A program made the translations under genes and the position numbers. Shown one piece after another: positions 61,611 to 64,000 of a stretch of DNA of 64,000 bases. Location: contig NZ_LT607803.1 of the NCBI RefSeq assembly GCF_900090195.1, positions 434,001 through 498,000 of the forward strand. The letters run 5' to 3'. The stretch's first letter is position 1; each line of letters starts with the position of its first letter. Under the pieces are notes generated by a model that saw only the letters and a program-made list of their open reading frames with translations, was not told the DNA's origin and did no database searches. The DNA comes from Variovorax sp. HW608 (GTDB lineage Bacteria > Pseudomonadota > Gammaproteobacteria > Burkholderiales > Burkholderiaceae_C).

Positions 61611-62525
61611 GTGGCACATCGGCTTGAAGGAAAAGTAATCGTGGTGACCGGCGCCGGCGCGGGCGTAGGCAAGGAAATCGCTTTGGAGGCGGCGCGCCAG
61701 GGCGCGCGCGTCGTGGTCAACGATCTGGGCGTGAACATCGACGGTTCAGGTGGCAGCAACGGCCCGGCGCAGCAGACTGTCGACGAGATCCGCGCGGCCG
61801 GGGGCGAGGCGGTAGCGAGCACCGACAGCGTGGCCGAGTGGGCGTCGGCGCAGCGCATCGTGGGCATGGCCCTCGATATGTACGGCCGCATCGACGGGCT
61901 GGTCAACAACGCGGGCAATCTGCGCGACATCATCTTCCACAAGATGCCCGAGGCCGATTTCGATGCGGTGATCGCGGTGCATCTGAAGGGCTCGTTCAAC
62001 ACCGCGCGCGCAGCCGCGCCTCATTTCAAGAGCGAAGGGCGCGGCGCCTACGTGCATATGACGTCCACCTCGGGCCTGATCGGCAACTTCGGCCAGGCGA
62101 ACTACTGCGCTGCCAAGATGGGCGTCGTCGGCCTGTCCAAAGCCATTGCCCTGGACATGGAGCGTTTCGGTGTGCGCTCCAACTGCATCGCACCTTTCGC
62201 GTTCACGCGCATGGTCAATACGATCCCGACCGACACGCCCGAAGGCGCGGAGCGAATGAAGATCAACCAGCGTCTCGAGGCCGCCAAGATCGCACCCTTC
62301 ACCTGCGCGCTCCTCACGGATGAGGCCAAGAGTGTCACTGGGCAGATCTTTGGTGTGCGCAACAACGAAATCTATTTGTTCTCGCAGCCGCGCCCGATCC
62401 GCACAGCGCATCGCGGCGAAGGCTGGACGGTCGATGCCTGTCTGGAGGTCGCGATCCCCATGATGACGCCTTCGTTCTACCCGCTCGACAAGTCTCGCGA
62501 CGTGTTCAGCTGGGACCCAGTCTGA
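61611..62525 (+). CDS. Short-chain dehydrogenase (hydroxyacyl-CoA/HSD17B4-like)
   Basis: 304-residue SDR. The cofactor motif is TGAGAGVGKEIA, then NNAGN, and the catalytic YCAAK; the VVNDLGVNIDGSGGSNGPAQ insertion is typical of the multifunctional-enzyme type 2 (3-hydroxyacyl-CoA) group. I choose the GTG at 61611, with GGAG 9 bp upstream; an in-frame ATG at 61563 lies inside the operator. It probably oxidises the product of the divergently encoded enoyl-CoA hydratase. Confidence 0.9.
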   Translation: MAHRLEGKVIVVTGAGAGVGKEIALEAARQGARVVVNDLGVNIDGSGGSNGPAQQTVDEIRAAGGEAVASTDSVAEWASAQRIVGMALDMYGRIDGLVNNAGNLRDIIFHKMPEADFDAVIAVHLKGSFNTARAAAPHFKSEGRGAYVHMTSTSGLIGNFGQANYCAAKMGVVGLSKAIALDMERFGVRSNCIAPFAFTRMVNTIPTDTPEGAERMKINQRLEAAKIAPFTCALLTDEAKSVTGQIFGVRNNEIYLFSQPRPIRTAHRGEGWTVDACLEVAIPMMTPSFYPLDKSRDVFSWDPV

Positions 62526-62598
62526 GTTCCTGTGCTCCGGCGGGCCGGGTTGGTTGGCCGCTAGCACAAATTAAGAAAGCTGCTATATCTTCAGATTC

Positions 62599-63141
62599 AT
62601 GAGTACGCCAACCAGATCCCGGTCTTCTACTTCCCGCAACGCATCGCCGCGGGCGACTGCACGCCACCGGGCGCCCAAGATGGCAGAGTCGGACAACTGG
62701 GATGCGCGCCTGGGCTTCCTGATGCACGACGTTTCGAGGCTGCGCCGCAGCGTCTTCGACGATTTCATGCGACCTGCGGGACTGACCCGGTCCCAGTGGT
62801 GGATCATTGCCCATTTGTCTCGCCACGACGGCATGATCCAGAGCGACCTGGCCAACGTGCTGGACCTGGGAAAGGCGGCGCTTGGCGGTTTGCTCGACCG
62901 TCTGGAGGCATCCCAGTTCATTGAGCGCCGGCCCGATGCGACTGATCGCCGGGTCAAGCGCATCTACCTGACGGGCAATGGCTCGCAGACCGTCCAAGAC
63001 ATGGTGGTCAAGAGCCATGAGATGAGTGAGCGCATCCTGAACGGCCTGAGCATCGAGGCGCGTCGTGCGCTCGTTGAGAATCTGGCGATCGTCAAGGCCA
63101 ATCTGCTGGCGCTGCGCGCCGAAGCCGGCGAGCACGGCTAG
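62599..63141 (+). CDS. MarR-family transcriptional regulator
   Basis: 180-residue regulator with a basic, Ser/Arg-rich N-terminal extension of about 28 residues and the MarR winged helix (QWWIIAHLSRHDGMIQSDLA, LDRLEASQFIERRPDATDRR). Lying 73 bp after the SDR, it is the likely repressor at the 61567-61590 palindrome; acyl-CoA or aromatic-acid ligands are usual in such loci. Confidence 0.92.
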   Translation: MSTPTRSRSSTSRNASPRATARHRAPKMAESDNWDARLGFLMHDVSRLRRSVFDDFMRPAGLTRSQWWIIAHLSRHDGMIQSDLANVLDLGKAALGGLLDRLEASQFIERRPDATDRRVKRIYLTGNGSQTVQDMVVKSHEMSERILNGLSIEARRALVENLAIVKANLLALRAEAGEHG

Positions 63142-63246
63142 GACTTCATCGTCCGCGCTTGGCGGCCGGCAGTCGTTCGGGCCGCAACGCGCTTGACGGC
63201 GCTGCTGCCAATAACAGGTTCCAGTCTGACCAGTGCGCGTCCCCTG

Positions 63247-64000
63247 TCAGGCCTTGTGACGCTTCGCCCAACAAACGCCCAGTTGCCGGATGGCACCCGC
63301 GATGCCTTGTGGCAAGACGCGAATGAAGATGACGAGCATCAGCCCATAGATGGCCCAGGGGGCCGCCTTCGAAACCTTCTCGGCCATGCTGGGGACGAAG
63401 TGGATGAACAACGCGCCCCAAACGGGTCCCCACATGGACGCGAGCCCGCCTGCGACAACGCCGACCAGCAGCGAGACGGACAGGAACATGGTGAAGCTGT
63501 CGGGGCCGACGAACTGGATGGCCATGCCCGCCAGCGCCCCCGCGATGCCCGTGTAGGCCGCGGAAACAGCGAATGCGGCGGTCTTGATCCGGGCATTGTG
63601 AATTCCCATGGCAGTGGCTGCGACAGGTTGGTCGCGCACGGCCTGCAGTGCCAGGCCGATGCGGCCGTGCAGCAGGTTCCATCCCAGGAGGAACAGCACA
63701 AGCGTGACGATCAGCACGACGACATAGAACCATTGGTCGGCATCGAGAGGCAGGCCTGCTGGCGCGTCGGCGCGGATGAGCGAGATGCCCTGCACGCCGC
63801 CGGTCCAAGGCTCGAAGCCCTTGAACTTCAACAACTGCGGTGTAGCCACGCCGAGTGCAAAGGTCGCCAGGGCCAGATAGAGGCCATCGAGCTTGAGCGC
63901 CGGCAGACCAAAAAGGTAGCCGACGACGGCGCACACGAGGCCGGCCAAGGGGATGCAGGCCCAATAGGGCCAGCCGGCCTGATCCATCAGGATCGCTGCA
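63247..64000 (-). CDS. Branched-chain amino acid-type ABC permease (LivM-like), 5' end outside window
   Basis: At least 251 residues of a LivM-type permease; the frame is open to the right edge (ILMDQAGWPYWA), so the N-terminal helices are missing. Marks are LKLDGLYLALATFALGV, AVRDQPVAATAMGIH and MGPVWGALFIHFVPS. It is distinct from the LivM at 39767 and shows a second HAAT importer begins beyond the window. It is convergent with marR. Confidence 0.93.
   Translation of the reverse strand, partial: AAILMDQAGWPYWACIPLAGLVCAVVGYLFGLPALKLDGLYLALATFALGVATPQLLKFKGFEPWTGGVQGISLIRADAPAGLPLDADQWFYVVVLIVTLVLFLLGWNLLHGRIGLALQAVRDQPVAATAMGIHNARIKTAAFAVSAAYTGIAGALAGMAIQFVGPDSFTMFLSVSLLVGVVAGGLASMWGPVWGALFIHFVPSMAEKVSKAAPWAIYGLMLVIFIRVLPQGIAGAIRQLGVCWAKRHKA

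Overview
The window is GC-rich DNA from a heterotrophic betaproteobacterium. A Bug-type solute receptor, a BKACE enzyme, several CoA-pathway genes and the gene style suggest Burkholderiales, perhaps Comamonadaceae/Variovorax-like; this is inferred from gene families, not from a marker gene. There are no rRNA or tRNA genes, CRISPR arrays or phage genes that I can see. Almost every intact gene serves uptake and breakdown of small organic acids, amino acids or peptides, and the spaces between them are full of decayed gene copies.

Layout. 1-5.7 kb (+): acyl-CoA synthetase (partial), BKACE, second acyl-CoA synthetase, MaoC hydratase and CitE-like lyase, then a convergent glutamine amidotransferase. 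5.8-7.6 kb: LysR regulator flanked by two identical palindromes, then an Asp/Glu-racemase-like gene. 8.0-8.4 kb: a rearranged, near-identical copy of the enoyl-CoA hydratase/DUF2889 junction at 61 kb. 8.8-18.3 kb (+): M81 metallopeptidase, class II aldolase, a complete peptide-type ABC transporter, 2-hydroxyacid dehydrogenase and AraC regulator. 18.3-25.3 kb: aldehyde dehydrogenase tail fragment, creatinase/DoeA-like hydrolase (-), LysR, CoA-transferase plus CitE pair, aminotransferase (-). 25.6-32.3 kb (+): orphan LivK-type receptor, decayed FMN hydroxyacid dehydrogenase, DUF2817 hydrolase, second peptide-type receptor, hydrolase and LysR fragments, GntR regulator. 32.3-36.0 kb: a DMT transporter pseudogene split by an IS21-family element with a 7-bp target duplication. 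36.1-37.9 kb: GntR fragment, an M81/dehydrogenase fusion left by a deletion, and an intact second AraC. 38.3-41.9 kb (-): livHMGF operon. 43.3-54.8 kb: ArgE-like deacylase, omega-aminotransferase, aldehyde dehydrogenase, methylaspartate ammonia-lyase (+); alanine racemase, DadA and a small protein (-); a second CoA-transferase/CitE pair (+). 55.2-58.9 kb: MFS fragment, lower-GC tannase/feruloyl esterase lipoprotein, fragments of IS66, SDR and SPFH genes. 59.2-64.0 kb: Bug receptor, enoyl-CoA hydratase, DUF2889 (-), divergent SDR and MarR (+), and a partial LivM (-).

How it may work together (inference). ArgE-like deacylation or import could supply methylaspartate; the ammonia-lyase would yield mesaconate, a class III CoA-transferase would make mesaconyl-CoA, a MaoC-type hydratase would hydrate it and a CitE-like lyase would split it to pyruvate and acetyl-CoA. 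Separately, the M81/aldolase/ABC/dehydrogenase/AraC cluster looks like a self-contained uptake-and-hydrolysis system for an unidentified amide or peptide-like compound. A second version of that cluster has mostly decayed, but its AraC, and perhaps the receptor at 28.9 kb, remain.
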